From Planoprotostelium fungivorum (Eukaryota > Evosea > Variosea > Cavosteliida > Cavosteliaceae), in contig MDYQ01000035.1 of assembly GCA_003024175.1 (NCBI GenBank), positions 62,001-126,000 of the forward strand: a DNA stretch of 64,000 nucleotides, in the 5' to 3' direction. The notes under the pieces are model-generated. The model ran no database searches. It was given only the letters and a program-made list of their open reading frames with translations, and was not told the origin of the DNA. The translations under genes were made by a program, and so were the position numbers. This document shows, piece by piece, positions 47,379 to 58,507 of this stretch; the first letter of the stretch is position 1; every line of letters begins with the position of its first letter.

Positions 47379-48989
47379 TCTATTGATGAAACCATTGGGC
47401 TCTGAACTTGAGCTCCGGTGATTCGATGTGCTTTCGGTTCTGGATGAGACGAAGTTCTTTGTGTTTCCCCTTCATCGTTTCTTCCAATACACCGTAGAGA
47501 CCATTCACAGCTCTCTCGCATGCGGAAAACAAGACCTAGACATCGTCAGTCGTCTGACGTCTTTGGTGATCTTGATCATGCTTCATGATGATGAAGACGA
47601 TCTGATCGTCAACATGCTTCGTGAACAGTGGTCATCATGAACGTAAAAGTTGTCATGGTGATCGTGATGATGATGATCACCTGTCTCTGTGGCATGTCCT
47701 TGTCTTTCGACAGAGTAGACACCCAAGCCAACACAAGCGACGCTAATAGATCTCCCGTGCCCGTAAAATAACGGTCAAATTTGGGTACACGTATGCGAAA
47801 GATACCTCCCTGCGATCCATCTACAACGAGTCAATCTTCATCATCCCCCGTGAGCATTCCAGATCACGTGACACATCTTTCGTCGTGAGATGAAGTTCGC
47901 TCATCATCTGATGGTGATCATCACTCACCCCTCGGTCTACAACTGCAAAACAATTCGATTTCTCCGGAAGATTTTCGATAAGACGTGCTGGTGATCAAGA
48001 CGTTGGGCACACCCATATCGTGAATCTTCTCGCTGGCCTTCAAGAGGCTCTCGTCACTGTCTATCTTTGTCTCTGTTACGATCCTAGACGACTGTCAGTG
48101 CGATTGTAGATGGTAGAGTGGCGCTCACTCGGCTTCCATTTGATTGGGGAAGAGATAATCTGCGTGTGGTACTACCTGATTCAAACTCGTCAGACCAGTG
48201 TAGATGTGGATATAGAGTGGACATCGATGGAGCGAAATGTGGAGGTGATGTGATGATGTGATGATGTGACGTGAGAAGGATCGTGAGAGAGTCCCATGGG
48301 TGATGTATGTCATGGTGACGGAGGAGATGGGATGTGTGATTACCTCGGTTCTGTAGATACCAGCCAGTTCTTCTGTGACGTACATCTTTCCTTCGTCTCC
48401 CATCACTGTTTACGTTCAACGCTCCGAATCACATGAAGCCAGACGTATGATATCATCACACGAAGTCTCACCAGGATCACAAACTGTGAATGATCAGAAT
48501 TCAAGTCGTCTACGACTTGTCTCACAGTACTGTAGTTGTGGATTCTCCTTCTTCAGTGTATGATAAATGTCCATGATGGCTCTCAAAGTCGTGGGAGAGT
48601 TGATGTATCCAGTCAAAAGATGAGAATATCTCGTCGGTGTGAGCCCAGTTGATTGCATTTTCTTAGAATCACCTGTGAAGATGATTGGCGACGAGCCCCT
48701 GGAAAATATCCTTCAACTGATCTCCACTCAACACTTGGCCTTTGAAAGATGGGTAGCCTATTCTACATCAGCTCCCTTAGGCGTTAATAATGCATTCACC
48801 GGTGTGATTGGAAAATTGGACGGTCAAGATGGGATCAACTTCGACTCCTAACGTCTGGAGTCCAAAGACAGAGCACTTGTTGCCAACATATCCGTGACAG
48901 ACCCACGATTGACACGACAACACTCTGTCTTCTTTCAGAGGCCCCTTGTCAGCGTCTGCACTGTATTCATCGAAAGACGTGTCGCTCAT
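47379..48989 (-). CDS. PDXK: Pyridoxal kinase
   Basis: ATP-dependent kinase of the vitamin B6 salvage pathway (ribokinase-like fold, cytosolic). Start at 48989 ([20 protein letters not shown]). The opening block [16 protein letters not shown] and [18 protein letters not shown] is diagnostic. Next come [31 protein letters not shown] and [16 protein letters not shown], then the anion-hole/catalytic motif [13 protein letters not shown]. The C-terminus [20 protein letters not shown] also matches the family. Several introns carry the TCTACAAC motif (47818, 47937). Divergent from NAA10 with 95 bp between start codons. Confidence 0.93.
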
Positions 48990-49084
48990 GATTACCGTCT
49001 CTGTTGATGTTGAGAATGGGTGTAGAGAGTGAATAAAATACAAAGAATTACTCCTGATCACATCACCACAATCAATCCTTCACG
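48990..49084. promoter_or_regulatory. 95-bp bidirectional promoter, PDXK / NAA10
   Basis: Only 95 bases separate the two divergent ATGs, so the promoters must be shared or overlap. It contains an AT-rich AATAAAATACAAAG stretch near the middle, but no defined element. Confidence 0.55.
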
Positions 49085-49887
49085 ATGGTATCCATCAGAA
49101 GAGCTTCGGTGAGTCCATCCACTCACATAGAACCACCTATCTCATCGTCTTCAGATCGACGACCTCTTCGCCATGCAGGCAGCCAATCTGCTGTGCTTGC
49201 CCGAGAACTACCAGATGAAATACTACTTTTATCACATTTTATCGTGGCCACAGCTATCTTACGTCGCTGAGGCAGCCAATGGAAAGATCGTCGGTTATGT
49301 TTTGGCTAAGATGTGAGTCTTTCTCCATATCATCCGCGGTCACGAACACACCACCGTATGTCCTCACACAACACATATATCCCTTACACTGAATACTACC
49401 CCTCGAACTCTGACATTATCATGCAGGGAGGACGATGCCCCTCCCGAAGATGCCCATGGACACATCACCTCTCTCGCCGTCTTGAGGTCCCACAGAAAGC
49501 TTGGATTGGCAACTAAACTGATGCAACAGTCTCGTGGGTCATTCATTCCCACTTCCATCTCTAATCGAGCGGCAGAGAAGTCCATGTTAGAGACATACGA
49601 CGCCCTCTACGTCTCTCTCCACGTTCGTGTGGGTAACCGTGTAGCTCTCAAGTTGTACAAAGACACTCTGGGTTTCAGGTGAGCACGACTTTCATCTACA
49701 ACAGTGTAGACGCACGAAATATTCAAAATGAATATCAATTCATTTCTATGGCATCGTTGACGTCCAACATCACATGAGCTGATGGACTACCAGTATACAC
49801 GAGACAGAGGAGAAGTACTATGCAGATAACGAAGACGCTTATGCCATGAGGAAGTACTTGAAGGAGAGGGTGAGGTGTGCGACGTAG
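49085..49887 (+). CDS. NAA10: N-alpha-acetyltransferase catalytic subunit NAA10 (NatA)
   Basis: Acetylates protein N-termini co-translationally at the ribosome with NAA15. The product starts MVSIRRAS, then, across an intron, [20 protein letters not shown] and [20 protein letters not shown], near identical to the family core. The acetyl-CoA site reads [18 protein letters not shown] (RxxGxA). Later exons give [20 protein letters not shown] and [20 protein letters not shown]. The terminus is KERVRCAT, shorter than in animals, where an acidic tail follows. Introns include a 113-nt one holding a TCTACAACAGTGTAGA foldback. Confidence 0.94.
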
Positions 49888-50157
49888 ACAGACGCTGAGA
49901 TGAGACGACAGACGACCTCAGAGGAGCCAGACAGCACAAAGGGCGTGAAGAAGAACAACACGCGCCGAAAGTAGAAGAAATAAAATGTCTTCTCTCTTTT
50001 CATCGTCTCGTGCAATATGAGAGGTCGAGTCACGAGATCGGCATCCGATGCATCATTTGTGATTGAAAGATGATCCATCACATCACATTCCATCCCGTTG
50101 TCTGAGATGATTTCTAGACAGAGAGCTCACAGATACTTTCGATGCGATTTTATATTG

Positions 50158-51510
50158 TTACAGTTCTTCTTCCGAGCCTTCTGCCTCGTGATGGTCTCTG
50201 GCTCCGTTCCTTCGGTAACAGATCCCCTTCATGATCTGCATGGCTTTGCGGTTGTGTATTTGTCCATCACACTGTCCATCAGCGTATTGCTTCAGTTTGG
50301 CTGCAAAGCTGGCATCGGTGAAGAGCTCCTCTAATTGGTATAATACAGCGCAGCAGCTCTGCAGACTCTCTACAGAGAAGCCGGTCACTTGTTCTACGAG
50401 ATGTGTGACATCATCTGTTATAATTAGAAACCATCTCGAGGTGATCTCATCGTGACTCACTCTGAATAGCGAATAGACAGAAGACCGCCGCGGCGATGTG
50501 TTCTGAGCTGAACTTGGTGCTATCTGAGTGCAGGTGGAAGTAGTCTACCATTTGGCATGAGTAGATGAGAGCCCCCATTGGAAATTCATCTTGGCTGCAG
50601 CTGTTGAGATAGAGCCTCAGGAAATGGTAAGGAGTAGAAGGTGTGAGCTTCCATTGCAGGCGGTTGACTATGAGCTCCTCCATCGAGGTCACAATGGATG
50701 TGTCCATGTCGTCTTCATCGCAGTATGGCGCGACATCTGAGACAGTCAAGGCTTCAGTTTCCTGAGGAGTGTGAGTCGAGGGCCTTCCGAAGAGTCACGG
50801 ATGAGAGATGGAGAACTCACATGGATCTTGGAAGCGAGGAAGATGCATGTGACCCCCAGGATCTGAAGGCGGTCAACCGTGACGGGCTCCAGACTGAGAA
50901 AACGGTCGAGGTAGTCGATGGCATACATACAAGTCTCTCTCTGGATACCACGAGCTTGTGACATCTGTACATGCGCGTCAGCTGGAGTCAAATTGAAAAT
51001 GCAGCCATTACCTCATGCATATAATCGATCACAACGGCACGCATGAGGGGCTTGACCTCAGTCTGAATCGACCAGATATCGCTCGACAGTCCGTACTCCC
51101 TCTGCCGTGATTGCATGAAACTCCTCTCCGTATGATCGACCTAAGAACACAATGAGTCTCATCGTCACAAGAAGGGCTTTACCTCTATCGCCGAATCTTG
51201 GGTTTCATCTTTGTCATCTGAACCGTCGAGATACTCACAAGATAGAGATGGAGGCTCTAAAGAGCTATCTTCGCAGAGGAGAGAAGATGGTAAGGGCTGA
51301 CGTTGTCTCTTCGATGGTGGCTCTTCTTCCTTCGGAGGTGTCAGTCCCACCACCTTCGTATGCAAATGGGATGGGAGAGCTCACGTCGATAGACAGCCCT
51401 GACGACTTCGACCGTTTGTCTCTCTTCGTATGACTCTCCATCTCCTCCGTCTGTCTCACATCTGATTCCAAACCCTTCAGAGTTGGTGTCGTAGAAGAAG
51501 GTGTGTTCAT
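50158..51510 (-). CDS. Cyclin (D/E-like cyclin box)
   Basis: Cell-cycle regulatory subunit that binds a cyclin-dependent kinase. Starts MNTPSSTTPTLKGLESDVRQ at 51510. A Ser/Pro-rich N-terminus with EEPPSKRQRQPL (a possible nuclear signal) precedes the first cyclin fold: MRAVVIDYMHE, then MSQARGIQRETCMYAIDYLD and RLQILGVTCIFLASKIH. The second fold includes YCDEDDMDTSIVTSMEELIV, LQWKLTPSTPYHFLRLYLN and SEHIAAAVFCLF. It ends with a charged tail DHHEAEGSEEEL at 50158. The arrangement is closest to cyclin E/D; the exact class is not set. No destruction box was identified. Confidence 0.85.
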
Positions 51511-51810
51511 CCCTGTCCGTGTCGTTTTCGGATGATGTGTTGATGTGTACCTCCAAGATGGTCAACTCGCTGGGTTGTGAGGATCTGAAGGCTTACTCTG
51601 AGGGTTGACAGGGAAGAAGAAATCTTGACTTGGTGACGCGCTTTTTTTTGAGCTGACTGCCAAACACAAGCACACCAAGGGCTATTATAAAGCAGATCTG
51701 CTCGGGGTCGGTGAGATAAGCGACCACAGGAGGAGTCTCATTGTCTCTTCCCAGCCCTCTTCGACCACATCAGCACCTTTCCAGTCACAAGCTGCAGCTA
51801 CGTTACCGAT
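51511..51810. other. Intergenic region upstream of the cyclin gene
   Basis: Probable cyclin promoter. Contains a T9 run near 51642-51650 that could end a polymerase III transcript, but no RNA gene was recognised before it. Confidence 0.35.
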
Positions 51811-52011
51811 TCAGTTGGTGTATTTCCACAGGAAGTCATCAAGATGGCATAAAGTCCGCATAAAGGTGAAACATTTCTGTTCTGGAGATGAGTCATCCCC
51901 TGACTCGTTTAAAATGCACTGAAACCTGGTGGGATCGCTCTCGATGACGACAGGGGATTTGTTTGAACTCTTCCATCGATAGAGAAACCTTCCATCAGGT
52001 TGCCACGACAA
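51811..52011 (-). CDS. Possible small hypothetical protein or 3' exon
   Basis: A minus-strand open frame with protein-like composition (LYRWKSSNKSPVVIESDPTR, CFTFMRTLCHLDDFLWKYTN then stop). No in-frame ATG opens it, so it would need an upstream exon near 52030-52060 or is not a gene. Its codon choice resembles real exons. Function unknown. Confidence 0.3.
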   Translation of the reverse strand: MSWQPDGRFLYRWKSSNKSPVVIESDPTRFQCILNESGDDSSPEQKCFTFMRTLCHLDDFLWKYTN

Positions 52012-52334
52012 TTACAGGGAGGACGACAGCATGGGAGAGGGAGATCTAACATAAAGAATGCGCGGTAATTTATATCTTTGCACCGGAGCTACTGACTGTG
52101 AGTGAGCTGCTTTAGTAGGTACTTGGTACTTTGAATGCGTGACGGAATACGAGGTGAGAAGGTAGTGAGGTGATCGGATGTGATCTCGTCATCGATCATC
52201 AAAAGAACAATGCTCCCTCTACGAAAAAGATTCAAAAAGAAATAAAATTCTTCCTTTTCTTACGGATCACATCAGTGCAGACATCATAGTCTGGGACTTA
52301 GCTGTATTGACCATATCAGTCTCGATTTTACAAT
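52012..52334. promoter_or_regulatory. Upstream region of the FUS-like gene
   Basis: About 320 bases with several AT-rich stretches (GAAATAAAATTC near 52238) before the ATG at 52335. No defined element. Confidence 0.35.
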
Positions 52335-54114
52335 ATGTCTGAGGTGTGTTATATAGGTCCCTTCTCTGATCACAATCCGATTGATTTCCATTATCTTACC
52401 TTGATTATCTTATATCTTCTCGACACCTTCAATCCAGTTTATTTGATTTCATCTCACATTTCGTAGCACAATACTAGCTCTTCTGGATCTTCATACAGCG
52501 GAGGTTATCTGAGTGGAACATATTCAAGTTCTAACAACTACGGTGGTTCATCATCGCTGGGCAGCTACAATCAAGGAAACAATTATTCTTCAGGGCCAAT
52601 CAACGCCCCTTCTCAGAGCTCTTCTTACAACGCCCCATCTCAGGGCTCTTCTTACAACAACCCTCCCTCTAGCTACAACAACCCACCGAGTAATGACTAT
52701 CCTCCTTCATCCAATTCCAACGATAGAAACTACGGTGGCAGTAGCTACGGCTCATCGAACCGTCATCAAGATAGCCAGAGTCCAGGGTACCCCATGTACG
52801 TCAGCAACCTCGCATACTCTTGTCGAGTCGATGATCTCCAAACACATCTGGAGGGCCTGCCTGGCCTCCGCAATGTCCAAGTCCAAGGAGGACAAGCCGT
52901 CGTGTGGTTTCAATCTCACGAAGATGCACAGAACATCTTAAAGTTTGATAGCCAGCAGTTCATGGGAAGGAGAATGTTTGTGTCGGCCCAGCCACCCGCA
53001 GAGCCTCCAAAGAGTGAGATCATCGTGATGCATCATGGTCGCTGATGGAAATGCAGTGGGTAACACATACTCTGCTGGCTCTGAGAAATTCTCCGTCTTC
53101 GTCGGAGGTTTAGATCGTGATACGACGACCGAGGAAAACTTGTGAGTCCATCACTAAACCCTAAATCGCACCGTACACCGAAACGAAATCTCACCGAGTT
53201 ATCACAGGCGCGACTTTTTCGTCGAATGTGGAGAGATCACTGGCTGCCGCCTCTTGAAAGATAGAGAGACGGGAGAATTCAAAGGAGCAGCATTCATCGA
53301 CTTCACTTCCATGGACAGTGCTATCAATGCTGTTCAGAAGAACGGTACGGAGCTATCTGGAAAGGTCATTCGGGTCGATCAGGGTAGAAACAATTACGCG
53401 GCGAAACCTGGGAATTTTGGCGGGAACGGAGGGGGGAGAGGGGGGAGGGAATCGTACGATGGAAATCGAAGGAGGAACAACGAGCCGAGTTACGAGAGAT
53501 CTGGAAATTATGGAAATTCGAGGAACTACAACGAGCCACGAGGGTACAACGATTCGAGAGGAGATGGAAATTTCAGGGAGAACTCGCGCGGGTATGGCGA
53601 TCGAAACTACAACGATCAGAGGGGTGGAAATGATCGAGGAAATTACGGCAACTACAACGAGCCAAGAGAAGATCGTCGTGGTGACAACTATGACCGAGGA
53701 AATTCGAGCCACTACAACGAGCCAAGGGATTACGCCCACGATCCCCGCTTGAACTACAACGAGCCACGAGGTGACCCACGCGGCGGGTACAATGAGCCAC
53801 GCGGTGATCCTCGCGGAGGCTCCAACTACAACGAGCCGAGGAACGATCCTCGAAACTACAACGAGCCACGAAATTATGGAGAATCACGGAACTACAACGA
53901 GCCACGGAACGATGGCCGAGGAGGTTACGAGGGTCGCGGAGGTTACGAGGACCGCGGAAATTACGAGGGTCGCGGAGGTTACGAGGGGCGTGGGGTATCG
54001 AGTCGTGGTGGTAGTCATGGTGATGGCGGTCGGGGTAACCCAGATTATCGCGCGGGAATTTATGAGAGTCGCGGTAACTACGGTAACGACCCTCGAGGCT
54101 ATGGAAGGCAGTAG
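52335..54114 (+). CDS. FUS/TAF15-like RNA-binding protein: prion-like region, two RRMs, RGG/NYNEPR repeats
   Basis: A three-codon first exon (MSE) joins HNTSSSGSSYSGGYLSGTYS, opening a Tyr/Ser/Gly/Asn/Pro prion-like region with SQGSSYNNPPSSYNNPP. RRM1 is MYVSNLAYSCRVDDLQTHLE with RNP1-like GGQAVVWF. RRM2 spans two exons: FSVFVGGLDRDTTTEENL (RNP2) and TGEFKGAAFIDFTSMDSA (RNP1). The C-terminus is 230 residues of RGG, RGGYEGRGG and about ten NYNEPR-type repeats, ending DPRGYGRQ at 54114. The architecture predicts a nuclear hnRNP-like protein able to form condensates. Introns near 52344-52467, 53013-53057 and 53142-53208. Confidence 0.85.
53520..53910 (+). repeat. NYNEPR coding repeats
   Basis: About ten imperfect repeats with core AACTACAACGAGCCA, coding NYNEPR and spaced by RGD, RGG or NDPR units, in the tail of the FUS-like gene. 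Confidence 0.88.
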
Positions 54115-54407
54115 CGCGGGTTGAATTTTCACGGAAACGTCTCGGCGCATAAAGTGTCGCATATTCTCGTTACTTTTGTCGCGTTGTAGATCAGCAATAC
54201 ATGAGATGGATATCAGAAGACATTTTGGATCGAGTGGATGGAACTGCAGGTGAAAGGGAAGAGGAGACACTGAATGGAGATGATAATAAAGTTGATGACT
54301 CAAATGATGAACGTCGTTGGATGTGATGAAGGTGCACTTCAGTTCATCCTATGCATAGATCATATTTTCTCTGATGAGATAAAATACAAGTGAACTGATG
54401 ATTCCGT

Positions 54408-56255
54408 TTATATGATCACATACAATGCCTGCTGCAAGACCTTCAAGTGAAACGGAGTGATGCCCTTCAGCTCTCCGTCGATGTCTAAGACCTCCTCTGC
54501 AACCTGATCTCTCGTCATTCATCTCTTCGATAGACTCTCGTGACAGATAGAAGGTGACGCTCACCTTCGGATCTTCTTTTGATTCATCGATCAGACTCTG
54601 ATCCCGATTGAACGGAACGATGGAGAACTCTTTACATTGGATGTAGTCCACGAAGTCTAGATCTTTGTGTGTACCGTCGTAGAATTTTGCAAAGACCTGA
54701 GAGAGAATGAGTTGCTGGACTACCTCTATATCACGATGGATCTATATCAATATGGATATATATCCATTATATCGATTGTATCAAGTTCAAGTCCATTTGT
54801 TTCGTGAATCGATGTATCGAACAGATCTCAATATTCCATTCACTTGTCGTATGAACACAAGATATTGATCCGATATCATTTGATAGATTCTAAGAGGAAT
54901 GATATAAGTTCACCTTTGCCAGATCGATAGTGTTGGCCGAACGGATGAGTATGACATCGATGAGACCGTCGTTCAATTTCGCATCAGGTGCTAATTTCAT
55001 TCCCTTAGCAGCGGTGCAGATCATGTTGGCGATGCACACAGAATATTCGTCTTCTACCTTGTGTTGTTTGTTTTCTGTCGTGCGATGAGAAGGATGTGAG
55101 ATGGAAGAGTTAAAGTTGATCGACGAGTAATCACGAGCGACGATGAGGTTGAGTCATCGTGATGGTGAGATCATTGTGATGATGAGATCTTCATGATGAC
55201 GATCACCTGCGTCTGTATAGACCACTCGAGCTAATGTCTTGTCTCCGTTGAACAACTCGACCAGCGCGGCAGTCGTGTATCGCACTGCTTTTCCCATCCA
55301 TCTCAACTTCTCTGCTGTCACGTTGACTTTGGAAGCCAAGCCCCAGTGTAACGAGTTGAAGCAGTACGTCTTAGTACCATCGGTGGGGAATGCTACCTGA
55401 AATTTCGTTTTGGCGGAATATTTCGGCGGGAAACGTTTTTGAGGGGAGAATGGATGTCACCTCGGAGATATCGATGGGAGCGATCAGACCTCGCATGATG
55501 TGACGCAGGGCGAGGTCCATGTCTGTGCTGTTGGATAGTTCTAAAGAGAAGGAATTGCCGGTACCTCCAGGTAATACGGCGAGAGGCACTTTGAATCTAA
55601 TGGACATCAGATGTGTAACTCATTTGACACGGACGATACCTGGCATCGTCTGAACGGTTCATGTAGCCGTTGACGCACTCGTGAAACGTTCCGTCACCAC
55701 CCAGACAACAGATTACATCGTACTGTGTTACGTCTACCGTAGAGCAGATCTCTTCACCGTGTCCTTTGTGTTCAAGTGCGATGAACGTGGCCTGTGAAGC
55801 ATGTTGAGAGGGAGAGTAAGACTGATACTCTACCTCCATCATGTGAATGTCAAAGAACTGTCTGGCCTGCTCGGCCAGAGCCTCTCCTTTTTGAGCTCCT
55901 GAGTGGGGGTTGTATAAGACCAGAACTCTAGACACGTCGATCTGTCGTGGTGAGAGAACGGTTCAGAGTCATGATAGACACCTTCTGAACACGTGAAGGT
56001 CTGAGCATGGTGGGAGGCATGCTGTCTTCATACGTAGACGTATCATCGTGTGGGAGATCTTGAAGCTCTTTAGGGCTCAGGGGCGATTGGTCAACGGATA
56101 CTGCCAACCAAAACGCATCTCCTGACGCAGCTACAGCTGACACCGTCGATAGATCCTGTATCAATCAACATACAAGCGAAAATTGTCACGACCTTTTTGA
56201 TATCAGGGGACGGTATCGCTGGATCTGATAATAATGTGTTTAACGTCGTCATCAT
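54408..56255 (-). CDS. Sphingosine/diacylglycerol kinase-like lipid kinase
   Basis: Contains a DAGK catalytic domain that phosphorylates lipid alcohols. The start at 56255 (MMTTLNTLLSDPAIPSPDIK) was chosen because no ATG opens the frame further upstream. A PH-like or regulatory N-terminus (VSAVAASGDAFWLAVSVDQS) leads to RVLVLYNPHSGAQKGEALAE (substrate/ATP loop), VICCLGGDGTFHECVNGYM (the GGDGT nucleotide motif) and LAVLPGGTGNSFSLELS. C-terminal blocks are FNSLHWGLASKVNVTAEKLR, AKLNDGLIDVILIRSANTI and LDIDGELKG, the last two typical of sphingosine/ceramide kinases. Ends QQALYVII at 54408. Sphingosine kinase is favoured over diacylglycerol kinase. Confidence 0.82.
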
Positions 56256-56305
56256 CGTGTCGTGTAGTGTCTTTGAAGAATTTGGGATCCAAGCTGCTGG
56301 TTCTC

Positions 56306-56347
56306 GCAAATTTCAGTCAATCTTCTCGCAGATTGACTGAAATTTGC
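56306..56347. repeat. Perfect 18-bp inverted repeat (hairpin) in a divergent promoter
   Basis: GCAAATTTCAGTCAATCT (56306-56323), a six-base TCTCGC loop, then its exact complement (56330-56347). It lies between the lipid kinase start (56255, minus) and the dehydrogenase start (56548, plus). A cruciform, a dimer-binding site or a stem in a leader RNA are all possible. Confidence 0.9.
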
Positions 56348-56547
56348 ACGTTGTAGAACCTTTTTAAATTCATCACCCATCAATCACTTTAGAAGTGCTG
56401 GTGGACAACAGATTCAGCCTCTGTGAACCCTCATCAGGTCGAAGTTTGCAACTCAATGGTGAGTGTTTGTCAGACAACCTCCTCTACAATGCGTCAGGCC
56501 ATTTACGACACAAATTTCATTTCCATCGAACGCACAACATCTGGAAG

Positions 56548-58231
56548 ATGAGTTCGAACATCACACGTTTCGGCATTTTAGGCAGTGGAAAGATCGCGAG
56601 TGAGTGTCGTTCATCCACTCTATCTGGATCATTAACATCGTTCGCAGCCGATTTCTGCACGGCCCTGTCGTACCTTGCAGGTGATGTCCGTATCTTCAGT
56701 CTGACGACTCATCTACTCAGGTGATGTCAAAGCAGTGGCAGTTGCCGCTCGTGCATTGGACTCTGCCAAGGACTTTGCGTCTAAGTTCGACATCCCGAGA
56801 GCTTACGGCTCTTATGAAGAATTGACTAAAGATCCAGAGGTGGACGATCCATCCTCCCATTCAAACATTGCATCCCCTCGATCCATTAATCTCGTAACAG
56901 GTCGACGTCATCTACATCTCTGTCCTCCATCCCTGGCATTACAACACCGCTCTGATGTGTCTCCAAAATGGAAAGGGGATCCTCTGCGAGAAACCCCTCA
57001 CGATGAATGGTCGTCCATATCTCTATCGATTACTTCTGATCGTGAGACAGCCAAACAACTGGAACACCTTATTTCGGTTGCCAGAGAGAGGAAACTATTT
57101 TTCATGGAGGCCATGTGGACTCGATACTTTCCTTATTCGATGAGATTGAGAGAACTTATCAAAGAAGGCATCATCGGCGATGTCAAACTCTTTCAGGTGT
57201 CTCCCACCTCTCTCATTCACCATCGAGATCGCTCATTCCAATCATCTCGTCTCATTCACCGTTCGTGTCGTCATCTTCTAACGTGTAACAGGTTAACTTC
57301 TGTCTACCTCCCATCGATGATGCAACTCACCGCGTCAACGATCCCAAATTAGGAGGAGGTGCTCTATTAGACATCGGCATCTACACCATCGCCTTCTCTC
57401 AGATGGTCTTCGAAGGTGAGATCACATGATGCCCATCACGTACAAAAATGTTCAAAAATGATTTTAATCGATTTTATTCAGGTAGAGTACCCGTCAAGAC
57501 AAACGTACAGAGCCAGATGAACTCGTTGGGTGCAGATGTATTCGATCACATTGTCTTGGGTGAATGGTTTTATTCTATTTTATTTTCAATGACGTGAAGG
57601 TAGAGTACGATCAGGGAGAGAAATCGATCCACACGTTGTCTATGGTCAGCCCATCTGAGAATCACGCCATCATCTCTGGAACACGTGGTTACATCAAGGT
57701 CGGCATCACCATCATCATCGATCCATCATCATCGATGCAGCTTCTTTCGTCGCACTTTGCATCTCCATCACGATCATCACAACATCATCCATCACTCACC
57801 GTCATCACATCACCGAGATCACCATCTTCATCCATCGCGATCGCCATCACCTGATCGAAACCAGGTCGACGCACCTTTCAATTGTTCGACCGGCTTCACC
57901 GCCCACGTCATCACTGAAGACGGAACGAACACCACACAGAGATACGATTACCCTCTACCCCCCGTAATTCCTGGTACCTCCTTCTACTTCCCCAACGGTG
58001 TTGGAATGGTACACGAGGCGAGGTGAAAAGTCCTCTACACATCGCATGAGACGATGATGATGAGGTTCTCACGGTGTCTATAGGTACGTTCACAAGTTGA
58101 TTCAGAGCGGGAAGATAGAGAGTGACCAAGAGACTCTGGAAGAGTCGTTGGACATCATGAAGATCTTGGATGAGTTGAGAAGACAGATGGGATTGGTCTA
58201 CGAAGCAGATTCTCAGCCGCTGTTGCATTGA
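56548..58231 (+). CDS. Gfo/Idh/MocA-family dehydrogenase (dihydrodiol dehydrogenase-like)
   Basis: NAD(P)-dependent sugar or dihydrodiol oxidoreductase. Start ATG at 56548 (MSSNITRFGILGSGKIA). The Rossmann loop is GILGSGKIA. Later exons give VAVAARALDSAKDFASKFDI with AYGSYEELTKDPE, VDVIYISVLHPWHYNTALMC and NGKGILCEKPLTMN (the EKP motif near the cofactor). FFMEAMWTRYFP and GGGALLDIGIYTIAF follow. The last matches the GGG-LxDxGxY signature of dihydrodiol dehydrogenases. Ends YEADSQPLLH at 58231. Nine or so short introns; two carry long TCATCACC runs (57690-57860). Its substrate is not known. Confidence 0.85.
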
Positions 58232-58507
58232 ATGAAATGAAAATGAATGTCTTCTGGAAAAATCGAATCTTCTCTGTGATGCATTTGAGCTGATAACCTC
58301 CGTGCTATTGGATCATCACCTACAAGCTTTTGCCCTTTTGGATGTGCACGCATTCATCGTCCAGGTTATCAATTATGGATGGATGTATGATTCATAGATG
58401 CGATGAACTGTCCTCCTTGTGAAAGGGAGGGGTTTTATTTGAAGAAACGGGAGATGCAAGATTAGTCACGTGATTGAAATCAACACACACAAAACAGATC
58501 GGAAGAA

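Noticed and set aside
51640-51652. T-run as a polymerase III terminator of an unlisted RNA gene
   Set aside because: No A or B box or foldable tRNA/5S-like sequence precedes it.
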